DNA of 64,000 bases, from positions 6,502,001 to 6,566,000 of the forward strand of contig NZ_CP068985.1 in NCBI RefSeq assembly GCF_019397265.1, read 5' to 3'. Below are positions 52,655 through 61,349 of the stretch, in pieces. Every line of letters begins with the position of its first letter. Position 1 is the first letter of the stretch. The DNA is from Nonomuraea coxensis DSM 45129. Its GTDB lineage: Bacteria; Actinomycetota; Actinomycetes; Streptosporangiales; Streptosporangiaceae. A program made the translations under genes and the position numbers. The notes below the pieces were generated by a model. The model searched no databases, had not been told where the DNA came from, and saw only the letters and a program-made list of their open reading frames with translations.

Positions 52655-53656
52655 CTAGACGGCTCGGGGCCAGCGGGTGTCGTCGGGCCAGGCGCCGACG
52701 TAGCGGGCGCTGCCGAGCGAGAACGCGATGTGGCCGCGGACCCAGTGTTCGAGGCCGCGGACGTACTTGCGGACCGGCAGCGTGGCCCAGCGGTCGAGCG
52801 CGGCCCGCCGGTCGAGGAAGGCGGCGACGGCGTCGTTGTGCATCTGCGCGACCTCGAGCAGGGCGTCCTGGAGCGTCAGGGACTTGTGCGTGGCCAGCAC
52901 CGTGACGAGGTTGTGCCGGGCTTTGTCGTTGCCGCGCTCCTTGGCGTAGGACAGCAGGTCGTTGTCCCAGCCGATGAGGTCGCAGGCGAGGTCGGAGAGC
53001 GTGCGCACGTCGGGGTGGTGCCACTCCTCGGCTTCGAGCCGGTAGCCGCCGCCCACGTCGATGAGGGCGAAGCAGGTGTAGGTGGCCCCGGTGATGCGGC
53101 GCATCAGGACGTAGTCGTCGGGGGTGGGGATCAGGTCGACCTCGCGGTTGGCGGCCTCCCAGATCTGGGCGAACAGATATTCCTTCACCGTGGTGCGCCA
53201 GCGGTCCACCTGGGCGGGGCTGGCGACGTCGGAGATGCGGTGGAGAAGCTCCTTGAGCGCGAGGCCGAACGCGTCGCTCCCGTCGGGCTCGCGGCGGCCG
53301 TCCAGGATCTCGAGGAGCGGGGGCAGGGCGCGGGCCAGCGCGGAGGCGCGGTGTCCCATCAGCTCGCCCTCGCAGAAGGCGTCGTCGAACGCGAACAGCC
53401 AGTTGTACCAGTCGTTGATCAGCCGGAGGCTGTCACGCGGCACGGTGGGGTTGGTCCTGGCCGCGAGCGTACCGATCTTGGAGCGCCGGAAGTGCTCGAC
53501 GGTGTCGGCGCCTTTGAGCATGTGCGAGGCGGCCAGCCAGGTGTGGCTCTCCTCATCGACCGCGTCGGCGTGCTCGTTGATCTCGCTGGGGAACGGGCAC
53601 GGCAGCGGGGGGATGTGGAGTGGTCGCCCGGTGAAGGAATGCGCAGAAGTAGCCAC
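52655..53656 (-). CDS. Class I terpene cyclase
   Basis: 333 aa, full length for a bacterial sesquiterpene or diterpene cyclase. The metal-binding motif is DDAFCE (Asp91, Asp92, Glu96; the DDxxxE form). The NSE triad is NDLLSYAKE (Asn232, Ser236, Glu240) and the Arg-Tyr pair near the C-terminus is SARYVG. PPLPCPFPSEINEHAD is the usual N-terminus. No prenyl-transferase, P450 or methyltransferase is adjacent, so it stands alone; the product cannot be told. It runs convergent with the IS-marked ATPase gene. Confidence 0.95.
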   Translation of the reverse strand: MATSAHSFTGRPLHIPPLPCPFPSEINEHADAVDEESHTWLAASHMLKGADTVEHFRRSKIGTLAARTNPTVPRDSLRLINDWYNWLFAFDDAFCEGELMGHRASALARALPPLLEILDGRREPDGSDAFGLALKELLHRISDVASPAQVDRWRTTVKEYLFAQIWEAANREVDLIPTPDDYVLMRRITGATYTCFALIDVGGGYRLEAEEWHHPDVRTLSDLACDLIGWDNDLLSYAKERGNDKARHNLVTVLATHKSLTLQDALLEVAQMHNDAVAAFLDRRAALDRWATLPVRKYVRGLEHWVRGHIAFSLGSARYVGAWPDDTRWPRAV

Positions 53657-53833
53657 GCCCTAAGCATGACGACGGACCGCTCGAATGGCCACAGTCGGGA
53701 TGTTCACCGGCTTTAATTCTTATTTCACACTGTGAATCCCCTCGCGCGCGCTCTTCAGGGGGCTCCGTGCGCGGAATCGTTCCGACTCGCCGTAGGTTCT
53801 GGGAAAGAGTACCTAGGGAAAGGCTGTCCAACC

Positions 53834-54742
53834 GTGTTCGACCCGAAGGATCTCTACGAGCTCGCAGATGAGCTGCCCGAGCTGCGTGACCTGGTGTTGC
53901 TGTACCACTTCGACGGCTTCGTCGACGCGGGGTCCTCCGGGCGGCTGGCGCTGGGACACCTGCTGGCAGAGCTGGAGCACCGGGTCGTGGCGACGTTCGA
54001 CGTGGACCGGTTGCTCGACTACCGGTCCCGCCGGCCCATCATGACCTTCGACACCGACCGCTGGGTGGAGTGCGAGAGCCATGAGCTCGCCGTGCACCTG
54101 GTGGAGGACGCGACGGGGACGCCCTTCCTGCTGATGCAGGGCCCCGAGCCCGACCGGGAGTGGGAGCTGTTCACCGCCGCGGTGAAGACGCTGGCGGAGC
54201 GGCTGCGGGTGAGCAAGCTGGTGACCGTGCACGGCATCCCGATGGCCGTCCCGCACACCCGCCCGCTCGGGGTCACCACGCACGCCAGCCGGCCCGAGCT
54301 GGTCAACGCGCAGAACAGCGCGTTCGGACGGGTCCAGGTGCCGGGCAGCGCGGCGGCGCTGATCGAGCTGCGCCTCGGCGCGCAGGGCTTCGACGCCATG
54401 GGGTACGCCGTGCACGTGCCGCACTACCTGTCGCAGGCGGAGTACCCGACGGCCGCGGTGACCGCGCTGGAGGCGGTGACGCGGGGCACCGGGCTGGTGT
54501 TCCCGATGGACGCGCTGCGCGACGCCGCCCGGCGTACCACTGCGGAGATCGAGGAGCAGATCCGGGCCTCCACCGAGCTCTCCTCCGCGATCACCGGCCT
54601 GGAGCAGCAGTACGACGCCTTCGCCGCGGGCGCCGAACGCGAGAACCTCATCGCCGAGTCGACCCCGATGCCGACCGGCGACGAGCTCGCCGCCCAGTTC
54701 GAACGGTTCCTCGCCGAACGGGAGGACCCGCCCGCCTCCTGA
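53834..54742 (+). CDS. PAC2 family protein
   Basis: 302 aa from the GTG at 53834 (VFDPKDLYELADEL), with a GGGAAAGG site upstream; an open frame begins earlier but lacks conserved character. The PAC2 pattern is LLYHFDGFVDAGSSGRLALG, FDTDRWVECESHELAVHL, LVTVHGIPMAVPHTRPLGVT and YAVHVPHYLSQAEYPTAAVT. A C-terminal helix follows. PAC2 proteins are related to proteasome-assembly chaperones; in actinobacteria their role is not settled. It is divergent from the terpene cyclase. Confidence 0.93.
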   Translation: MFDPKDLYELADELPELRDLVLLYHFDGFVDAGSSGRLALGHLLAELEHRVVATFDVDRLLDYRSRRPIMTFDTDRWVECESHELAVHLVEDATGTPFLLMQGPEPDREWELFTAAVKTLAERLRVSKLVTVHGIPMAVPHTRPLGVTTHASRPELVNAQNSAFGRVQVPGSAAALIELRLGAQGFDAMGYAVHVPHYLSQAEYPTAAVTALEAVTRGTGLVFPMDALRDAARRTTAEIEEQIRASTELSSAITGLEQQYDAFAAGAERENLIAESTPMPTGDELAAQFERFLAEREDPPAS

Positions 54743-54780
54743 GCGCGCCTCGCCGCCGGGGCTCCGCGAGGCGGTTTGGG

Positions 54781-54786
54781 TAGCCT
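54781..54786 (+). promoter_or_regulatory. -10 box (TAGCCT), probable leaderless start
   Basis: TAGCCT lies 6 nt before the ATG at 54793, identical in sequence and spacing to the box before the GNAT gene at 20763. No ribosome site lies between. Confidence 0.5.
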
Positions 54787-54792
54787 GGCCGG

Positions 54793-55833
54793 ATGAGCGA
54801 GATCAGGGTCGGGCTGGTCGGGTACGGAGTCGCCGGCGCGTTCTTCCACGCGCCGCTGATCGCCGCCACCCCGGGGCTGCGGCTGTGCGCCGTCGTCACC
54901 CGCGATCCGGGACGGCAGTCCGAGGTGGCCGGCCGCTACGGCGCGCAGGGCGTCGCCGACGTCAGGGAGCTGTGGGAGCGGAGCGACCTCGTCGTGGTCG
55001 CCTCGCCCAACAGGACCCACGTGGCGACGGCCGCCGCGGCCGTCGAGCAGGGGCTGCCGGTCGTGGTGGACAAGCCGCTGGCCGGCACCGCCGAGGAGGG
55101 CCGCGAGCTGGTACGCCTGGCCGAGGAGCGCGGCGTGCTCCTGACCGTCTTCCAGAACCGGCGGTGGGACGGCGACTTCCTGACCGTGCGGCGGCTGGCG
55201 GAGGAGGGGGAGCTCGGCGAGATCCGGCGCTTCGAGTCGCGCTTCGAGCGCTGGCGGCCGGTGCCGAAGGGCGGCTGGCGGGAGAACGGCGGGCCCGAGG
55301 AGCTCGGCGGGCTGCTCTACGACCTCGGCAGCCACCTGGTGGACCAGGCGATGCAGCTGCTCGGGCCGGTGCGCGAGGTCTACTGCGAGAGCGACGTCCG
55401 GCGGCAGGGGGTGTCCTGCGACGACGACACGTTCGTGGCGCTGACGCACGACGGCGGCGCGCGCTCGCACCTGTGGGCCAGCTCGGTGGCGGCGCGGCTC
55501 GGGCCGCGTTTCCGGGTGCTGGGGTCGGCGGCCGCGTACGTCAAGCACGGCATGGACGTGCAGGAGGAGCGGCTGCGCGCCGGGACCACGCCCGACGCGC
55601 CCGGCTTCGGCGAGGACGAGGAGGACCGCTGGGGCGAGCTCGGCACCGCCGAGGGGCATCGGCGGGTGCGCACCGAGCCGGGGGCCTACCTCGACTTCTA
55701 CCGGGGCGTGGCGGCGGCGCTGCGCGACGGCGGGCCGCCGCCGGTGGACCCGGGGAGCGCGGTGGACGTGCTCACCGTGCTGGAGGCGGCCCGGCTGTCC
55801 GCCACCCAGCGCATCGTGGTCCACCTCCGCTGA
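54793..55833 (+). CDS. Gfo/Idh/MocA family oxidoreductase
   Basis: 346 aa. The Rossmann site is VGLVGYGVAGAFFHAPLIAA; VVVASPNRTHVATAAAAVEQ, then GLPVVVDKPLAGTAEEG, is the second signature, with the catalytic Lys in DKPL. YDLGSHLVDQAMQLLG carries the active-site His. This is the EKP-type dehydrogenase family acting on sugars or inositols; the substrate is unknown. The stop codon lies inside the first of several 19-bp repeats. Confidence 0.95.
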   Translation: MSEIRVGLVGYGVAGAFFHAPLIAATPGLRLCAVVTRDPGRQSEVAGRYGAQGVADVRELWERSDLVVVASPNRTHVATAAAAVEQGLPVVVDKPLAGTAEEGRELVRLAEERGVLLTVFQNRRWDGDFLTVRRLAEEGELGEIRRFESRFERWRPVPKGGWRENGGPEELGGLLYDLGSHLVDQAMQLLGPVREVYCESDVRRQGVSCDDDTFVALTHDGGARSHLWASSVAARLGPRFRVLGSAAAYVKHGMDVQEERLRAGTTPDAPGFGEDEEDRWGELGTAEGHRRVRTEPGAYLDFYRGVAAALRDGGPPPVDPGSAVDVLTVLEAARLSATQRIVVHLR

Positions 55834-55894
55834 CAGGGTCCACCTTCGCTGACAGGGACCACCTTCGCTGACAGGAGCCACGTCCGCTGGGGGC
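55819..55894. repeat. 19-bp tandem repeat, 3 near-perfect copies plus one decayed
   Basis: GTCCACCTCCGCTGACAGG (55819), GTCCACCTTCGCTGACAGG (55838), GACCACCTTCGCTGACAGG (55857) and a weaker copy (55876) lie head to tail. The first copy contains the stop codon of the oxidoreductase; the others repeat the 3' end of the gene including TGA. It fills the gap to the convergent phosphatase. Confidence 0.9.
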
Positions 55895-55895
55895 G

Positions 55896-56699
55896 TCAGT
55901 CGCGCAGGCGGGTGCGCATGGCGTCCGTGTCGTCCTCGGTCCAGCCGTTGCCGGCCAGCCAGCCCATCGGGCCGCCGAACCGCTCGTCCAGCACCCGGAA
56001 GAACTGCTCCAGGTAGCGGGCGCGCGGCAGGTGGTCGTCGGCCGGACGGGAGTCGAGGTCGCCGCGGTAGGTCTCGCTGGCGCGCAGGCGCCCCAGGATC
56101 AGCTCCAGCCGCTCGCCGGTGGCCACGTAGTCGGCCACGATGGCCTCCCGCGTCGCGCCCGCGATCTCCAGCGCCAGCGCGCACAGCACGCCGGTGCGGT
56201 CCTTGCCGGCCGCGCAGTGCACCAGCGCCGCCCCGTCGTCCAGCGCCATCGTCCGCAGCGCCTCGATCACCGCCGTCGGCCGGTCGCGCAGGTAGCCGAA
56301 GTAGAAGCCGGTGACCCGCAGCTCCTCGTCCAGCGCGCGCTCGGCCCAGGGCAGCACCCGCTCGCCGTCGATGCCGGTGGGCCCGGTGTCGGCCTCGACG
56401 TCGGTGTACCGCCCGCCCTCGGCGAACAACGTCAGATGGTGGTGCCGCACCTCCGGCACCCGCGTCAGGGGGCCGGGGCCCTCCAGAGTGACCTCCGCCG
56501 TGGAGCGGAGATCCACCACGTGCCGCAGTTTCAGCTCGCCTACCAGCAGGTCCACGTCCCGCGGCGTGAGCCCCTGCAGATTGTCGGACCGGAAGACCCG
56601 GCCACTTCTCGTGACACCGCCGTCACCGAGGGCGATGCCACCCAGGTCGCGCGCGTTGACCGCGCCGTCAAGCTCGATCCACCTCGTCATTTCGCTCAT
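55896..56699 (-). CDS. Tyrosine-protein phosphatase (Y_phosphatase3)
   Basis: 267 aa from the ATG at 56699; ATGs at 56702 and 56690 are alternatives. The active-site loop is HCAAGKDRTG (Cys162, Arg168). The N-terminus has VNARDLGGIALGDGGVTRSG and VVDLRSTAEV, the features of the IphP/MptpB-like group of bacterial tyrosine and lipid phosphatases. A longer frame to 57560 is open but overlaps a divergent gene and has no conserved character. Confidence 0.93.
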   Translation of the reverse strand: MSEMTRWIELDGAVNARDLGGIALGDGGVTRSGRVFRSDNLQGLTPRDVDLLVGELKLRHVVDLRSTAEVTLEGPGPLTRVPEVRHHHLTLFAEGGRYTDVEADTGPTGIDGERVLPWAERALDEELRVTGFYFGYLRDRPTAVIEALRTMALDDGAALVHCAAGKDRTGVLCALALEIAGATREAIVADYVATGERLELILGRLRASETYRGDLDSRPADDHLPRARYLEQFFRVLDERFGGPMGWLAGNGWTEDDTDAMRTRLRD

Positions 56700-56756
56700 C
56701 ATCTTGGACCCTATATGTCCCCCAAAGATGAGCGAATTCAGGCTTGATAACGCAGC

Positions 56757-57638
56757 ATGAAAGGTATGGATCCACGAGCTCTGCCTCCACGGCTGGTGAT
56801 CGATCCCTCGCTGCCCCCGGAGATCTCGGTAGAGCTGCGGTCGAGCCCGCACATCCTCCGCATGGCTCGGACCGGCAAGCGCATGGACACCACGTTCAAC
56901 CCCGCGCTGCTGTTCGTCCTGCCCGCCTTCCTGCTGGTGATCAGCCTGCTGGTCAACCTTCCGTTCGCGATCGTGGCCACCGTCGGCGTCGGACTGATCA
57001 CGCTGTTGCGGTGGGTCGCGGTGGAGGGGTCGTACCGCACGACGCGGCGGCGGCTGCGCCTGGCGTACGCGCACGCCGACCGCTACGTCCTCGCCGAGGA
57101 CCTGGACTACCCCTGCCAGCAGTTGCTGCGCCGGGCCCAGAACGCGGTCGAGGTCATCCTCGGCTCCAAGGTGCACCGCGCGGGCCTGATCGACACGATC
57201 GACAACCAGGTGACGCTGCCGGAGGAGGTCTGGCAGATCGCGCAGCGGCTGCGCAAGCTGTCGGCCATGCACGCCGAGCACGGCAAGCTGGTGCCGCGCG
57301 AGCTGCCGCCCGGCATGGAGGAGGCGTTCCGGCCGTACTCCAACGCCCTCGACGCCGCCTGGACGTCGCTGTCGAAGCGGGTACGCCACCTGGAGAAGTA
57401 CGCCAAACAGGTGATCAAGACCGACAAGGTCTACCAGACGCACCGGCGGCTGGAGGCGCTGGCCGCGAGGACGCCGGACTACCAGCGGCTGATCGCGGAG
57501 ACCGTTCACGACGAGCTGGCGCACCAGCACATCAGGGAGCTCGCCGACCAGGCGGCGCACGCGCGCAAGATGTTCGAGGAGAGCATCATCCAGGCCAGGC
57601 AGGCGGCGGGCGCGCTGCTACGCACCCCCCTCACCTGA
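56757..57638 (+). CDS. Membrane protein with coiled-coil C-terminus, unknown
   Basis: 293 aa (ATG at 56757; an ATG three codons in is also possible). Two transmembrane helices lie at about 48-90 (ALLFVLPAFLLVISLLV, IVATVGVGLITLLRWVAV). The rest is soluble and helical: YVLAEDLDYPCQQLLRRAQN, LPEEVWQIAQRLRKLSAMHA and a C-terminal AADQAAHARKM-type helix. No known family. Divergent from the phosphatase by 57 bp. Confidence 0.75.
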   Translation: MKGMDPRALPPRLVIDPSLPPEISVELRSSPHILRMARTGKRMDTTFNPALLFVLPAFLLVISLLVNLPFAIVATVGVGLITLLRWVAVEGSYRTTRRRLRLAYAHADRYVLAEDLDYPCQQLLRRAQNAVEVILGSKVHRAGLIDTIDNQVTLPEEVWQIAQRLRKLSAMHAEHGKLVPRELPPGMEEAFRPYSNALDAAWTSLSKRVRHLEKYAKQVIKTDKVYQTHRRLEALAARTPDYQRLIAETVHDELAHQHIRELADQAAHARKMFEESIIQARQAAGALLRTPLT

Positions 57639-57824
57639 GCGTCCGGGGGCGGTCACGCCGATCTTGGCGGTGGGCGGGATGTCCCATTCGACGCTGGCCG
57701 CCAGGACGCTCGCGGCCGCGGCGGCGAGGCCGGCCGACACGGACGCGGCCCAGGGCACCTTGCCGAGCCTGCGCCTGGGCCGGTCGGGTAAGTCCTCGAT
57801 CTTGTCCGGCAGGTCGTCGCTCAA
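57618..57824 (-). CDS. Small single-pass protein
   Basis: 68 aa from a TTG at 57824, preceded by GAAGGGGG; an ATG at 57866 is an alternative. The N-terminus is charged (SDDLPDKIEDLPDRPRRRLG) and a hydrophobic Ala/Val segment follows (SVSAGLAAAAASVLAASV). It overlaps the convergent gene by 21 bp. The size, ribosome site and topology support it, but no family is known. Confidence 0.45.
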   Translation of the reverse strand: MSDDLPDKIEDLPDRPRRRLGKVPWAASVSAGLAAAAASVLAASVEWDIPPTAKIGVTAPGRSGEGGA

Positions 57825-57909
57825 CCGGCACCCCCTTCCGGGGGTCGATTCAAGCCGATGGGGCACGGCCGCGCCAGCCGTGCCCCACCGTTTCCCCGAG
57901 GGGATCTCG

Positions 57910-60012
57910 CTACAGGCCGATCACCTGGCAGGTGGCGGTCATCTTCTTGGTCGGGTCGCTCTCGGACGTGGCCGTGAGCTTGACCTGGGCCAGGCGGTCG
58001 CCGCCGGCCTCACGGACCGCGTTCACGGTCACGGTGTCGTGCTTGCCGAAGGCGACGGCGGCCAGTTCGTTCGGGAGCTGGGTGGTCCAGCCCTTGCCCT
58101 TGACCTCGGCGGACAGCCGGTAGACGTCGGAGCCGAGGTAGGCGCTGACGTCCTCGGGGTGCTGCCCCTGCGCCGGGGCCGCCTTGCCGGTGTTGAACAG
58201 CGGGAATTTGCAGGAGGAGAGGTTCTTGCCGGTGGGGACGCCGGCGGCGGGCAGCAGCTTGACGCCGCGGCGCTGCGGGCCCGCGCCGTCCAGCGAGCGG
58301 ACGGCCACCTTGTACGTCAGCTCGCCGTCCTGGTTGCGCTTCAGGTCGAGGACGTAGAAGTGCAGGCGGTTGGCCTCGTCCACGTGCTCGTACTGGCTGC
58401 CGGAGCCGGTGCCGGCGTGGAAGAGGGCGTCGGAGAGCTGGCGGTAGTCGCCGATGGTGATCGGGACCTTGGTGCCGTCAGGCAGGACGTAGTCGGTCAT
58501 GCCGATGTCCTGCGGGTTGGCGTCGATCACCCACTCGAACGGGGAGCGGTCCTGGTTCTTGGTCTTGGCCAGCAGGACGCCCGAGTCGGGGGTGAAGGAG
58601 TCGCTGCCCATGCGGTCCACGACCTCGACGGTGTAGTTCTCGTAGCCGCCGCCGTCGCACAGCGGGTCGGTCGTGACGCAGGTGCTGTTGTCGGCGCCGT
58701 CGAAGGCGATGTTGACGCCGGACAGCTCGTTCTGGCCCGGCTGCACGGCCCGCGCCAGCACGTCGGCCACGACCAGGCCGGACTGGGCGAGGGCGGGGCG
58801 GGACAGGCGCAGCACGTTCTGCTCGTCGACCATGTTGAGCTTGATCTTGTTGCGGAGCATGTGCTGCGCGCCCATGGAGCCGCCACCGGTCGGCGGGATG
58901 AGCCAGCGCGAGTGCGGGCCGCCGGGGCCGTTGAAGCTGCCGCGGCTCAGCATCTCCCAGATGCCGGTGTAGGCGCGTCTCGGCGGCACCCCGTACGGGT
59001 TGTTGTAGTTGTCGGCGATGCCGAAGATGTGGCTCAGCTCATGGGCGTAGACCCCCATGCCGGAGCTCTCGGCCTGCACCGAGTCGACGCCGAAGCGGGC
59101 GTTCGGCCAGAAGGTGGAGCCGGCCTGCCAGGAGGTCCACTCGACGTAGCGGGTCCTGGACCAGTTGGGCAGGTTGGGGTCGTCGGGGCCCCACGCGTCC
59201 GGCACGTCCTCCTTGGTGGGGAACTTCATCATGCCGAACTCCTGCCAGGTGGACGACTCGTCCTGGCCGGCGCTCAGGTAGAAGACGAAGTCGAACTGGC
59301 CGGCGCCCTCCTGGCCGACGTCGGCGAGCCAGGCGGCGTTGCCGTCGCCCCGCAGGTTCCTGGTGCAGGTGTCGCCGGCGGGGCAGGCGTCCCGCTGGTA
59401 CTCCATGGCGTACTCGTGGTCCTTGCCCGGCATCGTGTACGGGCCGAACCCGGTCAGCTCGACCCCGATGCGCCCGCCGGAGTCCTCCATCCAGTACTCG
59501 TGGATGGTGTGGCCCTTGTTGAGCTCATTGGGGGTGTTGAGGAAGTCCTGGTAGAACTTCGCGACCTGGTCACGCGGCACGTCGTGGGCCTCGGCGCTCG
59601 GGTTCGCGAAGATCGTCGAGCCCTTCGGCTGGGTGACGACGAACGGCTGGTTCGGGTAGTCCAGCAGGACGAGCGCGCCCTTGAAGGTGCGCTGCGAGCC
59701 CTTGACGCTGGGATCGTTCCAGTTGGTGCCGGGCGGCTTCTTGTAGTCCGCCCAGGTCATGTTGTCGGGGTTCTCCCAGTTCTGCGGGTCGATCGGCTCG
59801 ATGCCCGGCGTCGCGGGGCGGCCGCGCATCGTCTGGGCGGCGTCCATAGGGGTGTCGCTCTGCCACGGCTGCGCCTGCGGCCAGTGGTCGCGGCGCCACG
59901 GGTGTTCGGGGTCGCTGGGGGGTGCTGCGGAAGCTGGGGTCGACACCAACGCGATCGGAACCATCACGATGGTCGCGAGCAGCCCCTTGTATAGCTTCTT
60001 CGGGACAATCAC
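57910..60012 (-). CDS. Secreted M6-like metallopeptidase
   Basis: 700 aa from a GTG. Signal peptide: KKLYKGLLATIVMVPIALVS, cleaved after ASA near 29. The M6 domain holds the zinc motif HELSHIFGIADN (His324, Glu325, His328 and a downstream Asp), with YAMEYQRDACPAGDTC and YVEWTSWQAGSTFWPNARF around it. The C-terminal part from about 480 is beta rich and carries a Cys pair near the end. The family (immune-inhibitor-A type M6) degrades host or environmental protein. It is divergent from the PucR regulator. Confidence 0.93.
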   Translation of the reverse strand: MIVPKKLYKGLLATIVMVPIALVSTPASAAPPSDPEHPWRRDHWPQAQPWQSDTPMDAAQTMRGRPATPGIEPIDPQNWENPDNMTWADYKKPPGTNWNDPSVKGSQRTFKGALVLLDYPNQPFVVTQPKGSTIFANPSAEAHDVPRDQVAKFYQDFLNTPNELNKGHTIHEYWMEDSGGRIGVELTGFGPYTMPGKDHEYAMEYQRDACPAGDTCTRNLRGDGNAAWLADVGQEGAGQFDFVFYLSAGQDESSTWQEFGMMKFPTKEDVPDAWGPDDPNLPNWSRTRYVEWTSWQAGSTFWPNARFGVDSVQAESSGMGVYAHELSHIFGIADNYNNPYGVPPRRAYTGIWEMLSRGSFNGPGGPHSRWLIPPTGGGSMGAQHMLRNKIKLNMVDEQNVLRLSRPALAQSGLVVADVLARAVQPGQNELSGVNIAFDGADNSTCVTTDPLCDGGGYENYTVEVVDRMGSDSFTPDSGVLLAKTKNQDRSPFEWVIDANPQDIGMTDYVLPDGTKVPITIGDYRQLSDALFHAGTGSGSQYEHVDEANRLHFYVLDLKRNQDGELTYKVAVRSLDGAGPQRRGVKLLPAAGVPTGKNLSSCKFPLFNTGKAAPAQGQHPEDVSAYLGSDVYRLSAEVKGKGWTTQLPNELAAVAFGKHDTVTVNAVREAGGDRLAQVKLTATSESDPTKKMTATCQVIGL

Positions 60013-60054
60013 GACACGACGCTATAGACGTTGTTGACCCAGATCATCGCGCAG

Positions 60055-60088
60055 TTGTAGGGAAGACCCATAGCGCGTTGTCCTACAA
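60055..60088. promoter_or_regulatory. Inverted repeat TTGTAGG / CCTACAA in the PucR promoter
   Basis: Perfect 7-bp arms at 60055-60061 and 60082-60088 flank 20 nt. A TTGACC box (60034-60039) lies 15 bp upstream of the left arm. The repeat lies between the M6 gene and the pucR start and may be the autoregulatory operator. Confidence 0.4.
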
Positions 60089-60118
60089 ACGCAGAAATCT
60101 CCAGGTGAAGGGGTCTCC

Positions 60119-61267
60119 GTGGCGGATCTCCAGCGGACCGTGGACGAGCTCGCCGCCCGTCTCGGCCACCCCCTGCTGCTGGAGGACCGGGTGCAGCGCG
60201 TCGTGGCCTACAGCGAACAGAACGGCGCGATGGACGACATCCGCCGCGACTCCATCCTGCGGCGGCGTACGACGCCGGAGGTGCGCACCTGGTTACGGGC
60301 GGCCGGCATCCACGAGGCCACCGCCCCGATCCGCACCGCGGGCGCGCCGCACCTCGGACTGCTGCCGCGGGTGTGCGTACCGGTCAGGCACGCCGACGGG
60401 CTGCTCGGCTTCCTGTGGTTCATCGACGCGGGCCCGTCCATGTCGGACGCCCAGGTCGCCGACGCCCTGGCCGCCGTGCCCGGCCTCGCGCTCGCGCTCT
60501 ACCACGAGAGCCTGGCCTCGGAGCTGGCCTCCCACCGGGAGCTGGAGGCGGTCACCGGACTGCTGCTCGGCGAGCAGGACGCGGCCAGGCAGCTCATCGA
60601 GGCGGGCGCGTTCCCGCAGGCGCAGGCGGTGACCGTGCACGTGGCCAGGCCGCTCGCGGCCGAGCCTTCCGACTCGCTGCGGCTGGCGCTGGAGCAGGGG
60701 CTGCTGGCGCTGCGGCGGCGGCTGAGCGGGCACCATCCGCTGCACCTGGTCCGCTACGACCACGGTGTGCTGCTCATGGCCGGGAGCGCGCTCGCGGCGG
60801 CCGACCTGCACGCGGCCATGCCGGTGCCGGTGGTCGTCGGGGTCGGGCGGGAACGGGCGGCGCTGGCGGAGGCGGCGGAGTCGTACCGGGAGGCGCGGCA
60901 CGCGGCCGAGGTCGCCGCGCGCGTCCCCGCGCTCGGCCGCACGACGGAGTGGGCGAGGCTCGGCGTGTACCGCATGCTCACCCACCTGCCCGCCCAGGAG
61001 CTGCATCCGGGGCTGGAGGGGCTGCTGGCCGACGCCCAGCACCTGCCGCTGCTGGAGACCCTGGAGACCTACCTCGACCTGGCGGGCAGCGCGGTGGCGA
61101 CGTCGCGGGCGCTGCGGCTGCACCGCACCTCGCTCTACTACCGGCTGCAGCGGGTGGAGGCGCTCGCGGGCACCGATCTGAAGGACGGCGGGGAGCGGCT
61201 GGCCCTGCACCTCAGCCTCAAGCTCGCCCGGCTGTCGGGGCGTTACTCACCTCGGGGTTTGCCCTAG
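60119..61267 (+). CDS. PucR-family transcriptional regulator
   Basis: 382 aa from a GTG, with AAGGGG upstream. The N-terminal sensory part (VDELAARLGHPLLLEDRVQR, then VVAYSEQNG) is a GAF/purine-catabolism-like domain. The C-terminal PucR HTH is LETLETYLDLAGSAVATSRA, then LRLHRTSLYYRLQRVEALAG, the standard end of the family. Such regulators act on nearby catabolic genes. It may control the divergent M6 protease and the downstream amidohydrolase-like gene. Confidence 0.93.
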   Translation: MADLQRTVDELAARLGHPLLLEDRVQRVVAYSEQNGAMDDIRRDSILRRRTTPEVRTWLRAAGIHEATAPIRTAGAPHLGLLPRVCVPVRHADGLLGFLWFIDAGPSMSDAQVADALAAVPGLALALYHESLASELASHRELEAVTGLLLGEQDAARQLIEAGAFPQAQAVTVHVARPLAAEPSDSLRLALEQGLLALRRRLSGHHPLHLVRYDHGVLLMAGSALAAADLHAAMPVPVVVGVGRERAALAEAAESYREARHAAEVAARVPALGRTTEWARLGVYRMLTHLPAQELHPGLEGLLADAQHLPLLETLETYLDLAGSAVATSRALRLHRTSLYYRLQRVEALAGTDLKDGGERLALHLSLKLARLSGRYSPRGLP

Positions 61268-61349
61268 CGATTTGCGTACTTGGACCTGATTGATTCCCTG
61301 GCCCGGCTCACGTTTAATGCCCTGAAGGGTTATCGGACGGAGACTGCTG

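Noticed and set aside
55896..57560. Longer form of the tyrosine phosphatase starting at 57560
   Set aside because: The extension is antisense to the divergent membrane gene and of random basic composition; the phosphatase begins at about 56699.
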